DNA from: Algibacter miyuki
Lineage (GTDB): Bacteria; Bacteroidota; Bacteroidia; Flavobacteriales; Flavobacteriaceae
Direction of reading: 5' to 3'
Assembly: GCF_030409805.1 (NCBI RefSeq)
Contig: NZ_JAUFQP010000013.1
Coordinates: 874,501 to 938,500, forward strand
DNA: 64,000 nt
Shown: positions 52,777 to 60,584 of the stretch, piece after piece
Numbering within the stretch: position 1 is the stretch's first letter
Layout of the letters: every line of letters starts with the position of its first letter
Program-made: the position numbers and the translations under genes
Notes under the pieces: model-generated
Database searches by the model: none
What the model saw: only the letters and a program-made list of their open reading frames with translations
Told to the model about the DNA's origin: nothing

Positions 52777-53916
52777 ATGGCTAATGTAACATTAAGAGAT
52801 AAAGAAGTAGCAAATGGTAAAAGAAGTCTATACTTGGACTATTACCCTGCAATTATTAATCCAGAAACAGGAAAGGAAACAAGGAGGGAGTTTTTAAAAC
52901 TTCAAATTTATAGTGTTCCCAAGAATGAGATGGAAAAATCGCATAATAAAGAAACAATTCAGTTTGCTGAACTTGTAAGATCTAAACGCTTAATTCAAAT
53001 AAGGGATAAAGAATATGGATTTAAAGAGAACATCAATTTTAGTTTAAACTTTGTAGCTTTTTATCAAACTATTATCGAGGAATATTATAATAAAAGTAGC
53101 CGAAATAATTATTTATCATGGAAGGCTTCTTTAAAGTATTTTGAAGAATTTGCAGGTCATAAATTAACTACTAATCAAATTACACTTTTGCATATTAAGA
53201 AGTATAGAAGTTTTTTACTATCAACTAAAAACCTAAGAACTAAAAAAGGTAGTTTGGCTATAAATACGGCTTCGTCTTATTATAAGAAATTTATATATGT
53301 ACTTAAAGAAGCTTACAAGCAGAATTTAACCACAACCAATTTAGCGTTACATGCAGACTATATTAAAGAAGAGGAAACGCATAGAGAGTATTTAACGGAA
53401 GCGGAGCTTTCTTTACTGTGGAAAACCGATATAAAGATTGAAAAAATAAAACACATGGCCATTTTTTCTGCTTTAACAGGACTAAGGTTTATAGATATTA
53501 AGAATTTAACTTGGGAGAAAATGTATCAAGATAAACATCTAGGAGATTATGTTAAGCTTAGAGAGCAGAAAACAGGGAATATAAATAATCATCCCATTTC
53601 AGAGTCTGCTTATAGCATTTTAAAGTTACAAGACCCCTCTACAGGTATCATATTTAAAGATATTAAATATTCGCAAATAGTTAGACCACTAAAAAAATGG
53701 ATTGAGGCAGCTGGCATAAATAAGAAAATTTCATTTCATAATTTTAGGCATAGTTATGCTACACTGCAATTAGCAAATGGAACTGACATTTACACCGTTT
53801 CAAAACTATTAGGACACAAAAATATTTCAACTACACAGATTTATACCAAAGTAATGGATAAAAATAAAGTAGGAGCTGCTAACCGCATAAATTTAGATTT
53901 AGATGGATTATCTTAA
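52777..53916 (+). CDS. Tyrosine recombinase/integrase
   Basis: 379-aa site-specific integrase. N-terminal arm-binding segment to about residue 100 (YLDYYPAIINPETGKETRRE), SAM-like core-binding domain about 105-205, and catalytic domain after about 205: the first Arg in TGLRFIDIKNLTWEKM, HNFRHSYATLQLANGTDI (HxxR), LLGHKNISTTQIYTKV (His and the nucleophilic Tyr). All four catalytic residues are visible. The likely target is the 3' end of mnmE. Its end overlaps the next gene by 14 bases. Confidence 0.95.
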   Translation: MANVTLRDKEVANGKRSLYLDYYPAIINPETGKETRREFLKLQIYSVPKNEMEKSHNKETIQFAELVRSKRLIQIRDKEYGFKENINFSLNFVAFYQTIIEEYYNKSSRNNYLSWKASLKYFEEFAGHKLTTNQITLLHIKKYRSFLLSTKNLRTKKGSLAINTASSYYKKFIYVLKEAYKQNLTTTNLALHADYIKEEETHREYLTEAELSLLWKTDIKIEKIKHMAIFSALTGLRFIDIKNLTWEKMYQDKHLGDYVKLREQKTGNINNHPISESAYSILKLQDPSTGIIFKDIKYSQIVRPLKKWIEAAGINKKISFHNFRHSYATLQLANGTDIYTVSKLLGHKNISTTQIYTKVMDKNKVGAANRINLDLDGLS

Positions 53917-54856
53917 AACTTACCTTAGTTTCTATGAAAAATATTATAATTACTCTAAGATAATTATGATTAAACAATTTAAGGAAGCGAATAAAAAGAA
54001 CAGATCGTTTCTGAATATGGCTAATAAAATGTTAAAGGCTTTTAATGAATATAGAATTAATAAATATGAAAATATTTTACATGAAAAGGCTAATTCTGCC
54101 TTTTTAGAGTTTCAAAAGAGACATAGCTATTATGAAGGGGATGAAGAAGACATTATTTCATGGGCTTTGAACGACGAGGTGTTAAAAGCTTTCATTACTC
54201 AAGGTGAATACAATTATGACTGTTTTGTCCGTGATTTAGCAATTTCAGAATCATTAAAAGAGGTTACTAGACATTTTCATAATTATTATAATTATTACCA
54301 GTTAATTTATGAATTAAATAAATATGAATATTTTTATCTAATAGATTTTCAAGGGGGAGGTTATGAAAACTCTAGTGCATATAATGAGATGTTAGATGTA
54401 AAGTATCCAAAGAGAATTGATGAGCGCAAAGAAGCTGAGCGTGTTGAAAAATCTAAAAGAAAAGGAGGGAAGCCTGCTTTAAGTATTAAAAATAAAGATG
54501 AGCTTTCAATAGAAGAAATAGATGCTGTAGAAATTATAAACAGTTTTTCTGATGGTGAGCGTGCTTTACTATTTGCAATATTTAATGATGAAAATAAAAA
54601 AAATAACCTCGCAGAAATACCACTCACAGAATTCATAAGGTTTGCCAAAATAATAGGTAGTTATGAGGATCTTTCTATTTTTAAAAAAAATGTAAAGAAC
54701 AGCACGTTTTACTCCATGGCGAACAAAGGGATTAGCTATTATACCGCAACTCATGGGCAAAAGGAATTAATTGAGGATACTAAAGCTAAATTGCAAAAAC
54801 TGAAGGTTCCTTTTATGGTAAGATTTTTAAGTAAATTACTTTTAGAATTGCTCTAA
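53903..54856 (+). CDS. Hypothetical protein of the integrative element
   Basis: 317 aa with no recognised motif. Helix-rich and charged (IMIKQFKEANKKNRSFLNMA, RIDERKEAERVEKSKRKGGK). A Tyr/Asn/His-rich block (HFHNYYNYYQLIYELNKYEY) lies near residue 135, and the last third (EIIDS-type helices, TAINGSYED-like region ending FMVRFLSKLLLELL) looks like a compact helical domain. It is co-transcribed with the integrase and is followed by a terminator. Flavobacterial elements often carry such a gene after int; function unknown. Confidence 0.65.
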   Translation: MDYLKTYLSFYEKYYNYSKIIMIKQFKEANKKNRSFLNMANKMLKAFNEYRINKYENILHEKANSAFLEFQKRHSYYEGDEEDIISWALNDEVLKAFITQGEYNYDCFVRDLAISESLKEVTRHFHNYYNYYQLIYELNKYEYFYLIDFQGGGYENSSAYNEMLDVKYPKRIDERKEAERVEKSKRKGGKPALSIKNKDELSIEEIDAVEIINSFSDGERALLFAIFNDENKKNNLAEIPLTEFIRFAKIIGSYEDLSIFKKNVKNSTFYSMANKGISYYTATHGQKELIEDTKAKLQKLKVPFMVRFLSKLLLELL

Positions 54857-54880
54857 AACAAAGAAAAACATCAATAAAAA

Positions 54881-54915
54881 AAAAGAATCTAATCAAACAT
54901 TAGGTTCTTTTTTTT
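54881..54915 (+). terminator. Terminator after the integrase operon
   Basis: Stem AAAAGAATCTAAT / ATTAGGTTCTTTT with one G-T pair, then Ts. Confidence 0.85.
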
Positions 54916-54970
54916 GTTTTATAGTGTCCTTTGTAGTGTTTATTCTCCTCTTTTTTAGTGTTTTATAAAT

Positions 54971-55003
54971 TCCGATGCCTCTCCGATCGGTTTCCGATAC
55001 AGT
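54971..55003 (+). repeat. Three TCCGAT direct repeats at exact 11-base period
   Basis: TCCGAT begins at 54971, 54982 and 54993; the middle copy is part of the palindrome CCGATCGG. The array lies directly upstream of a -7 box (55027-55034), so it is an iteron or operator candidate for the replication-type genes downstream. Confidence 0.75.
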
Positions 55004-55026
55004 CTTCCAACCAACTAAACTCATTA

Positions 55027-55034
55027 TATATTTG
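55027..55034 (+). promoter_or_regulatory. Promoter -7 box TATATTTG of the replication-type operon
   Basis: 26 bases before the ATG at 55060; the TCCGAT array covers the -33 region. Confidence 0.6.
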
Positions 55035-55059
55035 AAGAATAAATATAAATTATACAATT

Positions 55060-55392
55060 ATGAAAAAAGAATTTTTTATGCTCTCAGAGGACGAAATTGA
55101 AAACCTTGTAGAGCGTATTTCAAACAATTTAAAAAAGAATTACGAATCTCAAAATCGTATTCAGCAGGACGAATTATTGTCTATAGATGAAGCTGCAAAA
55201 CTCATAAAGTTAGCTAAGGCTACACTTTATGGTCTAGTACACAAAAAGGCTATTCCGTTTAGCAAAAAAGGCAAACGCCTATATTTCCAAAAAACAGAAC
55301 TACTTGACTGGATAAAATCTGATAAAAAGGATACAAAACAATCTATGAACTATAAAGTAGATGAGTATTTATCTAAAAATCGATTAACATAA
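55060..55392 (+). CDS. Excisionase-type helix-turn-helix protein
   Basis: 110 aa. An N-terminal acidic coil (MLSEDEIENLVERISNNLKK) is followed by a MerR/Xis-like HTH at about residues 45-95: LLSIDEAAKLIKLAKATLYG and PFSKKGKRLYFQKTELLDWI. Proteins of this build are common next to replication and mobilisation genes in Bacteroidota mobile elements. It starts a compact operon of three or four genes. Confidence 0.85.
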   Translation: MKKEFFMLSEDEIENLVERISNNLKKNYESQNRIQQDELLSIDEAAKLIKLAKATLYGLVHKKAIPFSKKGKRLYFQKTELLDWIKSDKKDTKQSMNYKVDEYLSKNRLT

Positions 55393-55407
55393 ATTAAATA
55401 TAGATTT

Positions 55408-56091
55408 ATGACAATTCAAACAGGTTTTATAAAACTATACAGAGATTTAGTAGACTGGGAGTGGTATACGGATCTAAACACATGTAAGCTATTTATACAT
55501 TGTTTAATAAAGGCAAATTACAGTACAAAAAAATGGCAAGGAATAACAATCCGTAAAGGGGAGTTTATAACATCAAAAGAGCGATTGGCCATAGAAACAG
55601 GTTTATCCATAAGTAAGGTTAGAACGGCTTTGGACAAATTACTGTCTACCAAGGAAATAAAGCTAGAGCCACATACAAAATATACTAAGGTTATTATTAC
55701 TTCAGACTATTTTGATGATGTCGATTTCCAAGTGTCTGAAAATAGCAAACAGAATAACAAACAAAATAGCAAACAAAATAGCAAACAAAGTAACAAGAAT
55801 TTAGCAATTGAAGCACAAACGAATCGCAATTTAGTAGCAACTACTAAGAAAGAAAAAGAAGAAAATATAATTAATAGAAAAAATAGATTTAAAGAAGATG
55901 TTTTTGCTCTCACTAATTTTTCAAATAAGATTTTAAATGATTTTTATAATTATTGGTCTGAAGTAGATACTTCTAAAAATTTAATGCGATTTGAAAGTCA
56001 AACATATTGGGAGCTAGATAAACGATTAGACAAATGGTTGTCTAATGAGAAATCGGCTCCATTGAAGTCTAAATTTATAAAAAATAGATAA
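55408..56091 (+). CDS. DnaD-like/replication-initiator type protein
   Basis: 227 aa. Residues 1-105 form a winged-helix region with GFIKLYRDLVDWEWYTDLNT and GEFITSKERLAIETGLSISK, as in DnaD-N or phage replication proteins. A low-complexity Asn/Lys/Gln stretch of about 20 residues made by a 12-base repeat follows (near 55741-55799), then a C-terminal block with FSNKILNDFYNYWSEVD and FESQTYWELDKRLDKWL. The latter pattern is common in replication proteins of flavobacterial elements that act with a DnaC-like loader. Its stop overlaps the next start (TAATG). Confidence 0.65.
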   Translation: MTIQTGFIKLYRDLVDWEWYTDLNTCKLFIHCLIKANYSTKKWQGITIRKGEFITSKERLAIETGLSISKVRTALDKLLSTKEIKLEPHTKYTKVIITSDYFDDVDFQVSENSKQNNKQNSKQNSKQSNKNLAIEAQTNRNLVATTKKEKEENIINRKNRFKEDVFALTNFSNKILNDFYNYWSEVDTSKNLMRFESQTYWELDKRLDKWLSNEKSAPLKSKFIKNR

Positions 56092-56843
56092 TGCATATAA
56101 GTGAAATAATTAATAAAAAATTTGATGTTAAAAGCTTTCAAGTTTTAGAACAAAAAAATACAGCACAAATTAAATCGAAAGAAAGAATGAAGCTAGAATG
56201 GAATTACAAAAATGTGAAAACATTATTTTTGAAAAATCTAAAGACCATCATTAAAAAGGAATTTTTACAAAATGACGATAATTTACAAAAAGTAGATATT
56301 ATTGTTAACTATTTAATACGAGATGATAAGTTTTTTCAATCACCATTACTAAGGTTAAAAGAACAATCGGCCCCAAATTTTAATAAAGGTTTGCTTTTAG
56401 TTGGAGGAGTGGGTACAGGAAAATCGTCATTTTTAGAGGCAATGAGTAAAACGCTGGATGTACATCCTTTTTTAAGAACCACCTATCATTTGTCTTCAGA
56501 TCTGGTAATGGAATATGAAGGATTATTGGAGCCCTTAAATAAACGGGAGTTTTATAATAAATACTTTAACGGTCGGCGTATTTTTGATGATCTTTTAAGA
56601 GAAAAAGCAGCTTCGAATTTTGGTAAAACTAATTTGATTAAGGAGTTACTTGCTAGCAGATATCAAAATAATAAATTAACGTTTGCAGCAATTAATTATG
56701 ACAACCAATTTCCAGGTGATGTGGAGATGGCATTAGATAAAATTGGAGATAAATATGAAGATTTTATTTATGATCGCGTGTTTGATATATTCAATATTGT
56801 TGAGTTTCCAGGAATGAGTATGAGAGGTAAAAACGTTAAATAA
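56091..56843 (+). CDS. P-loop ATPase, DnaC/IstB-like
   Basis: 250 aa, cytoplasmic. Walker A is LLLVGGVGTGKSSFLEAMSK at about residue 102; Walker B-like GRRIFDDLLREKA near 162; sensor-like LTFAAINYDN near 205, and a closing arginine patch YDRVFDIFNIVEFPG. This order is that of helicase loaders of the DnaC type. With the preceding DnaD-like protein it forms a minimal replication module, unexpected in a purely chromosomal region and typical of elements that replicate after excision. Confidence 0.78.
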   Translation: MHISEIINKKFDVKSFQVLEQKNTAQIKSKERMKLEWNYKNVKTLFLKNLKTIIKKEFLQNDDNLQKVDIIVNYLIRDDKFFQSPLLRLKEQSAPNFNKGLLLVGGVGTGKSSFLEAMSKTLDVHPFLRTTYHLSSDLVMEYEGLLEPLNKREFYNKYFNGRRIFDDLLREKAASNFGKTNLIKELLASRYQNNKLTFAAINYDNQFPGDVEMALDKIGDKYEDFIYDRVFDIFNIVEFPGMSMRGKNVK

Positions 56844-56897
56844 CACCTTATTTAACGTTTTAATCAAGTTAAATCAGCAAAAACAACACGATAACTT

Positions 56898-57335
56898 ATG
56901 AAAAAGATAAAAAGCTGCAAACATTGCTATGAGCAATTTGAAGCAAGAAGAAGCAATCATGTGTATTGCACAAATAGTTGTAAAACGAAAGCAAGCTATA
57001 AACGTAATAATTATAAATATGTATCAGGACATTATCAAAAAGAAGAACCAGGACTAAAAGTACTAGATCAAAATACCATTAATAATCCAGTTGTTCTTGA
57101 AGAGAAATTAGCAGCTATTGAGAAAAAAATAAGTGGTGTGAATTTAGACTCTGTTAAAAGTACAATGATTGGCACTGTAGCCGCAGATACTCTTAGTTAT
57201 GGGTTAAAAAAGGTATTTATGCCTAATACGTTACCAGCAACTAAAAACGATATTTTACTTTTAAATGAAGAGATAAAAGAAATTAAACGTTTAATGTTTG
57301 AGCTTAAATATGGGGGGAAAGCATCTATTAAGTAA
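56898..57335 (+). CDS. Zinc-finger protein with coiled-coil tail
   Basis: 145 aa. N-terminal zinc finger CKHCYEQFEARRSNHVYCTN followed by SCKTK, clearly related to the finger of the gene at 52201 (both have CxxC, then YCxxSC). The middle is a helix VLEEKLAAIEKKISGVNLDS, a small Gly/Ala hydrophobic stretch (TMIGTVAADTLSYGLKKVF), then a charged helix EEIKEIKRLMFELKYGG. No known function. It closes the replication-type operon. Confidence 0.68.
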   Translation: MKKIKSCKHCYEQFEARRSNHVYCTNSCKTKASYKRNNYKYVSGHYQKEEPGLKVLDQNTINNPVVLEEKLAAIEKKISGVNLDSVKSTMIGTVAADTLSYGLKKVFMPNTLPATKNDILLLNEEIKEIKRLMFELKYGGKASIK

Positions 57336-57404
57336 TATATGTTATTAGATAATAATATTACCTACGAATTTTGTAAATCAATTTGGCTTTAACGGGAACA
57401 GAGC

Positions 57405-57497
57405 TTATTGCAGTTTTATGGTGTTTTTGCATCTAGGATAATTAGTGCAACCTAAAAAGACGCCAAATTTACCCTTTCTTTTAGTCATGAAACCATT
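57405..57497 (-). pseudogene. Truncated topoisomerase-type zinc-ribbon protein, C-terminal end
   Basis: The minus strand encodes NGFMTKRKGKFGVFLGCTNY followed by PRCKNTIKLQ and a stop at 57407-57405. This is the second half of a C4 zinc ribbon of the topoisomerase I type, often found at the C-terminus of helicases and nucleases. It is fused at 57497 directly to the IS110 remnant, so the rest of the gene is gone. Confidence 0.75.
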
Positions 57498-57603
57498 TTT
57501 GCTATCGCAAAATCTGGACTAACCTATGATAATAAATACAGGAGCACTTTAGTAAAAAGTTAATGAGTTTTTACTTGTTTTTTACCACAGTACTTTGTTG
57601 TGC
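57497..57603 (+). mobile_element. Remnant of the right end of an IS110-family element
   Basis: 107 bases align without gaps to 60518-60624 (constant offset 3021) with about four mismatches. They encode the last residues of the transposase (FAIAKSGLTYDNKYRSTLVK) and the right end up to GTTGTGC. Confidence 0.9.
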
Positions 57604-57640
57604 GTTCGGCTATTTTGTTATCTTTAAAATAGAAACTAAT

Positions 57641-58078
57641 TTAATAAATACGACTGATAAATCTCTTTTCTTTTTCATTATTCCATTGTACTTGATATGT
57701 TCTTCCATCTATTTGGTCAAGTAATATGAAATTGTATGTGTTTTTTGTTGGGTAAAGGGTGAACCTACCAGCTATTTCTTCTTCTTCTTCTGTCCATACA
57801 AGTGAATTTGAATTTAAGACTAGCTCACCTTCGTAGCCATCTTTCGATATAGTAAAATGTACTTGCCACATTTTTCCATTACGTGTATCTAATTTAATAA
57901 GAGCCCAAATGTTTTCAGTTGGAAATAATTGATAAATTGGAGCTTGAGGTTGCAGAACTTTAATTTGTTTTTCTATTTGTTGCGTTGTGTTTCTTATACT
58001 GTCTTGTTGAGTTTGTCCTTGAGATGGCAAAACAAATAAAGTTAATAAAGTAATTATTATAAGAAATTTCGTTTTCAT
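57641..58078 (-). CDS. Small secreted protein with an internal repeat
   Basis: 145 aa. Signal peptide MKTKFLIIITLLTLFVLPSQ, cleaved near GQT. The mature part has two similar units: FPTENIWALIKLDTRNGKMW and YPTKNTYNFILLDQIDGRTY, each followed by QVxxx, with the pattern PTxNxxxxIxLDxxxGxxxQV. A small beta-sandwich or propeller-like binding protein is possible; no family is recognised. It is alone, on the minus strand, with the GCACAAC box 37 bases after its stop, like a cassette gene before its recombination site. Confidence 0.7.
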   Translation of the reverse strand: MKTKFLIIITLLTLFVLPSQGQTQQDSIRNTTQQIEKQIKVLQPQAPIYQLFPTENIWALIKLDTRNGKMWQVHFTISKDGYEGELVLNSNSLVWTEEEEEIAGRFTLYPTKNTYNFILLDQIDGRTYQVQWNNEKEKRFISRIY

Positions 58079-58153
58079 GTTTTTTATTTTGAATTCTTTC
58101 GGATGGTTGGTATTCTCTTTTTATTCGCTGTTAGTTTTTGCTGCATTCAAGGT

Positions 58154-59231
58154 TCTAACGCAACAAACGTTGCTTTTTTTAAGTTGATACTAAGCTACAT
58201 TTTTTAGTTCAGAATTCATAATTTCTTGAGGCGTTTTATAGCCTATAATTTTCCTCGGTCTATTGTTGAGTTTTTCTTGAATTTTCATGAGTAATTTTTC
58301 ATCAATTTGGTTAAAGTCTGTTCCTTTTGGCAGGTATCTTCTAATGAGTCCGTTTGTGTTTTCATTGGTTCCTCTTTCCCAGGAAGAGTAGGGATGCGCA
58401 AAGAAGATTTTCATACCAGTATTTTGAGTTATTTTTTCGTGTCTAGCCATTTCAATACCGTTGTCGTAAGTCATAGATTTTTTAAAAATGCTGTTTAATT
58501 GATTTAGTTTTTGAGAAAACATTTTAGCGACTTCATCTGCTTTGTTCGAGTTTAGTTTGATGATAATGGTGTATCTGGCTTTGCGTTCTACAATGGTTCC
58601 GATGGCACTTTTATGATTCTTCCCGATGATTAAATCTCCTTCCCAATGTCCAATTTCGATTCTATCTTGAATATGCTTAGGTCTATTGTCAATACTGACT
58701 TGATTGATTATTTTGCTGCCCGTTCCTCGTCTTTTTTTAGGAGGTCTACGTCTAGTTTTTTTACGTACCAGTAGTTTGATTAGTTTTTTGTTTAAACTAG
58801 CTTGTGGTCTTGTGTAAATGTGTTTGTATATAGCTTCATGGGAAATAGTCATAATAGGATCATTAGGATATAATTCTTTGATTCTACCAGATATTTGTTC
58901 AGGAGTCCACTCAGACAAAAGTCCTTTATAGACAAAATGTTTTAGAGGTTTGTGCGTGCTAATTTTATCTAGATTTCTTTTGTTTAAGTAATCATCTTTA
59001 GCACACCAATGCGCTAAATGTGCATCATATTTATCATTAGTATTACCTACTAATTTGTTTACTTCTCTGGTGATTGTAGATCTTGACCTATTAAGCTTTT
59101 TTGCAATGTCAGCTTTGTTTATGTTTTCATTTAAAAGAGTCTCAATTTGGACTCTTTCTTTTAAGGTAAGTCGTCTATGTTTTTTTACTTCCATTATAAC
59201 AAATCTATTAATTTAGATTTGTTGCGTTAAG
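58154..59231 (-). mobile_element. IS30-family insertion sequence
   Basis: About 1.08 kb. Terminal inverted repeats TAACGCAACAAA at 58156-58167 and its complement at 59218-59229 are exact for 12 bases. One transposase gene fills the inside. A target duplication is not evident. Confidence 0.85.
58190..59194 (-). CDS. IS30-family transposase
   Basis: 334-aa DDE transposase. N-terminal HTH RLTLKERVQIETLLNENINK and AKKLNRSRSTITREVNK; second DNA-binding part EQISGRIKELYPNDP; catalytic core with Asp in GHWEGDLIIGK, Asp in MTYDNGIEMA, and Glu in RGTNENTNGLIRRY (DDE triad). Apparently intact; length and motif order are normal for IS30. Confidence 0.96.
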   Translation of the reverse strand: MEVKKHRRLTLKERVQIETLLNENINKADIAKKLNRSRSTITREVNKLVGNTNDKYDAHLAHWCAKDDYLNKRNLDKISTHKPLKHFVYKGLLSEWTPEQISGRIKELYPNDPIMTISHEAIYKHIYTRPQASLNKKLIKLLVRKKTRRRPPKKRRGTGSKIINQVSIDNRPKHIQDRIEIGHWEGDLIIGKNHKSAIGTIVERKARYTIIIKLNSNKADEVAKMFSQKLNQLNSIFKKSMTYDNGIEMARHEKITQNTGMKIFFAHPYSSWERGTNENTNGLIRRYLPKGTDFNQIDEKLLMKIQEKLNNRPRKIIGYKTPQEIMNSELKNVA

Positions 59232-59263
59232 TTATTGAATAGAGCAGGACGGGTCAGTATGAA

Positions 59264-59390
59264 GCACAACGTTGTTGTATATGGTTTGTTGCGTGTTTCA
59301 AACAACTAATTTAGTAAATAATTACCGACCAAGAAAGTCCGCGAGGACTTTCACAAGTAGGCAATAAGCCAGCAATAAATTATATACGGC
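59264..59390. repeat. attC-like long palindrome, cut at one end by the IS110 element
   Basis: Plus strand starts GCACAAC (59264-59270); the arm GTATATGGTTTGTTGC (59277-59292) pairs 13 of 16 with GCAATAAATTATATAC (59372-59387). The centre is a perfect 8-bp hairpin GAAAGTCC / GGACTTTC with a GCGA (GNRA) loop (59333-59352). The box expected at the other end, GTTGTGC, is found at 60618-60624, on the far side of the IS110 element. Confidence 0.7.
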
Positions 59391-59439
59391 TTAAGTTAGC
59401 ATTTTAATAAAAACACTAAATTTAAGACATATAATAAGA

Positions 59440-59600
59440 AAGAACAAAAGAGAGGAATAAGGTTAATATATACGCAGAGACTACAGATCTCGTCAACATT
59501 GAAAATCCCCTCTCTTTTACTACACAGATTTCGTACAGTTCTATGAGGCTATTAGACCTCGATTTTAAGTCGTTGAAACTCGCGTAGTCGTCCTTTCAAA
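59440..59600 (+). ncRNA. Candidate bridge RNA of the IS110-family element
   Basis: The non-coding left end before the transposase folds into two stem-loops. The first has stem AAAAGAGAGG (59446-59455) / CCTCTCTTTT (59509-59518) with a large inner loop. The second is around GAGG (59545-59548) / CCTC (59557-59560). In IS621 and relatives an RNA from this place has two loops that pair with target and donor DNA. Loop contents were not matched to targets here. Confidence 0.45.
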
Positions 59601-59612
59601 AAACATTTTCAT

Positions 59613-60584
59613 ATGAATAAAGATATAAAATATTTTGGAATAGACATTAGTTATTTAGTTTTTGATGTTACGGATTCCGAAGGGAATTATTACCAGTTTA
59701 AAAACACTATTTCGGGCTTTAAAAAGTTTGTAAAACAGTTAGATATAAATAGTCATTGCGTCATGGAAGCTACAGGTTATTATCACTACCAGTTAGCCTA
59801 TTATTTACAAGAAGAAGGTGTGAAAGTTTCGGTAGAAAATCCTTTATCCGTAAAACGTTTTATTCAAATGAAACTATCAAAAATCAAGACCGATAAAAGT
59901 GATTCTAAATTGATTTGTGAATATGCAAAACATGTAGAATTAAAGCTTTGGAAAGGAAACTCAAAGCATCAATTAGAATGCCTTCAAATGACTAGACTCC
60001 TTTCTGTGTATACAAAACAAAGCACTATGCTTAAAAATAAATTACACGGAGAAGCTGTTTTAGGAAACCCGAGTAAAGTTGTTGTAAGCTCTTTGAAACG
60101 CAATTTAAAACAGGTTGATAAAGAGATGAAAATGGTAGAATATAAATTATTAGTTTTAGTAAAACAAGCACATCAAGACGTTTTAACGCGCTTAAAAAGC
60201 ATTCCAGGAATTGGACCAAAAACCTCACTAATGTTAGTGGTTTTAACCGACGGATTTGATCGTTTTACAAGTGCAAGTGAATTATGTAGTTATGCTGGAC
60301 TAACTCCTGTGATACGACAAAGTGGAAGTAGCGTGAAAGGGCGTCCACGGATCAGTAAAATAAGGAATCAAAAACTTAGAAATTTGTTATTTATGTGCAG
60401 TTTTAATGCCTGTAAATATAACCATGCTTGCAAAGCAATTTATGATCGATTAGTAGCCAAAGGAAAGAGTAAAAAACTAGCCTTAATAGCAGTCTGTAAT
60501 AAACTCTTAAAACAGGCTTTTGCTATCGCAAAATCGGGACTAATCTATGATAATAATTACAGGAGCACTTTAGTAAAAAGTTAA
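59613..60584 (+). CDS. IS110-family transposase (DEDD)
   Basis: 323 aa. RuvC-like N-terminal domain: Asp in FGIDISYLVFD, Glu in CVMEATGYYHYQ, the Asp pair in KIKTDKSDSKLI. Central coiled region, then the transposase-20 domain: IPGIGPKTSLMLV (HhH-like) and YAGLTPVIRQSGSSVKGRPR, whose Ser is the likely nucleophile. It appears intact and ends STLVKS, 40 bases before the element end. Confidence 0.95.
   Translation: MNKDIKYFGIDISYLVFDVTDSEGNYYQFKNTISGFKKFVKQLDINSHCVMEATGYYHYQLAYYLQEEGVKVSVENPLSVKRFIQMKLSKIKTDKSDSKLICEYAKHVELKLWKGNSKHQLECLQMTRLLSVYTKQSTMLKNKLHGEAVLGNPSKVVVSSLKRNLKQVDKEMKMVEYKLLVLVKQAHQDVLTRLKSIPGIGPKTSLMLVVLTDGFDRFTSASELCSYAGLTPVIRQSGSSVKGRPRISKIRNQKLRNLLFMCSFNACKYNHACKAIYDRLVAKGKSKKLALIAVCNKLLKQAFAIAKSGLIYDNNYRSTLVKS

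Noticed and set aside
54972..54998. TCCGAT array as a CRISPR
   Set aside because: Units are 11 bases long and there are only three; no cas genes are present.
55707..55913. Minus-strand ORF with repeated LLFCLLFCLLF
   Set aside because: Antisense reading of the 12-base repeat in the DnaD-like gene.
57336..57640. Right attachment site of the mnmE element
   Set aside because: No copy or near copy of TTCTGTATTGGAAAGTAA was found in this stretch, so I did not mark an end.
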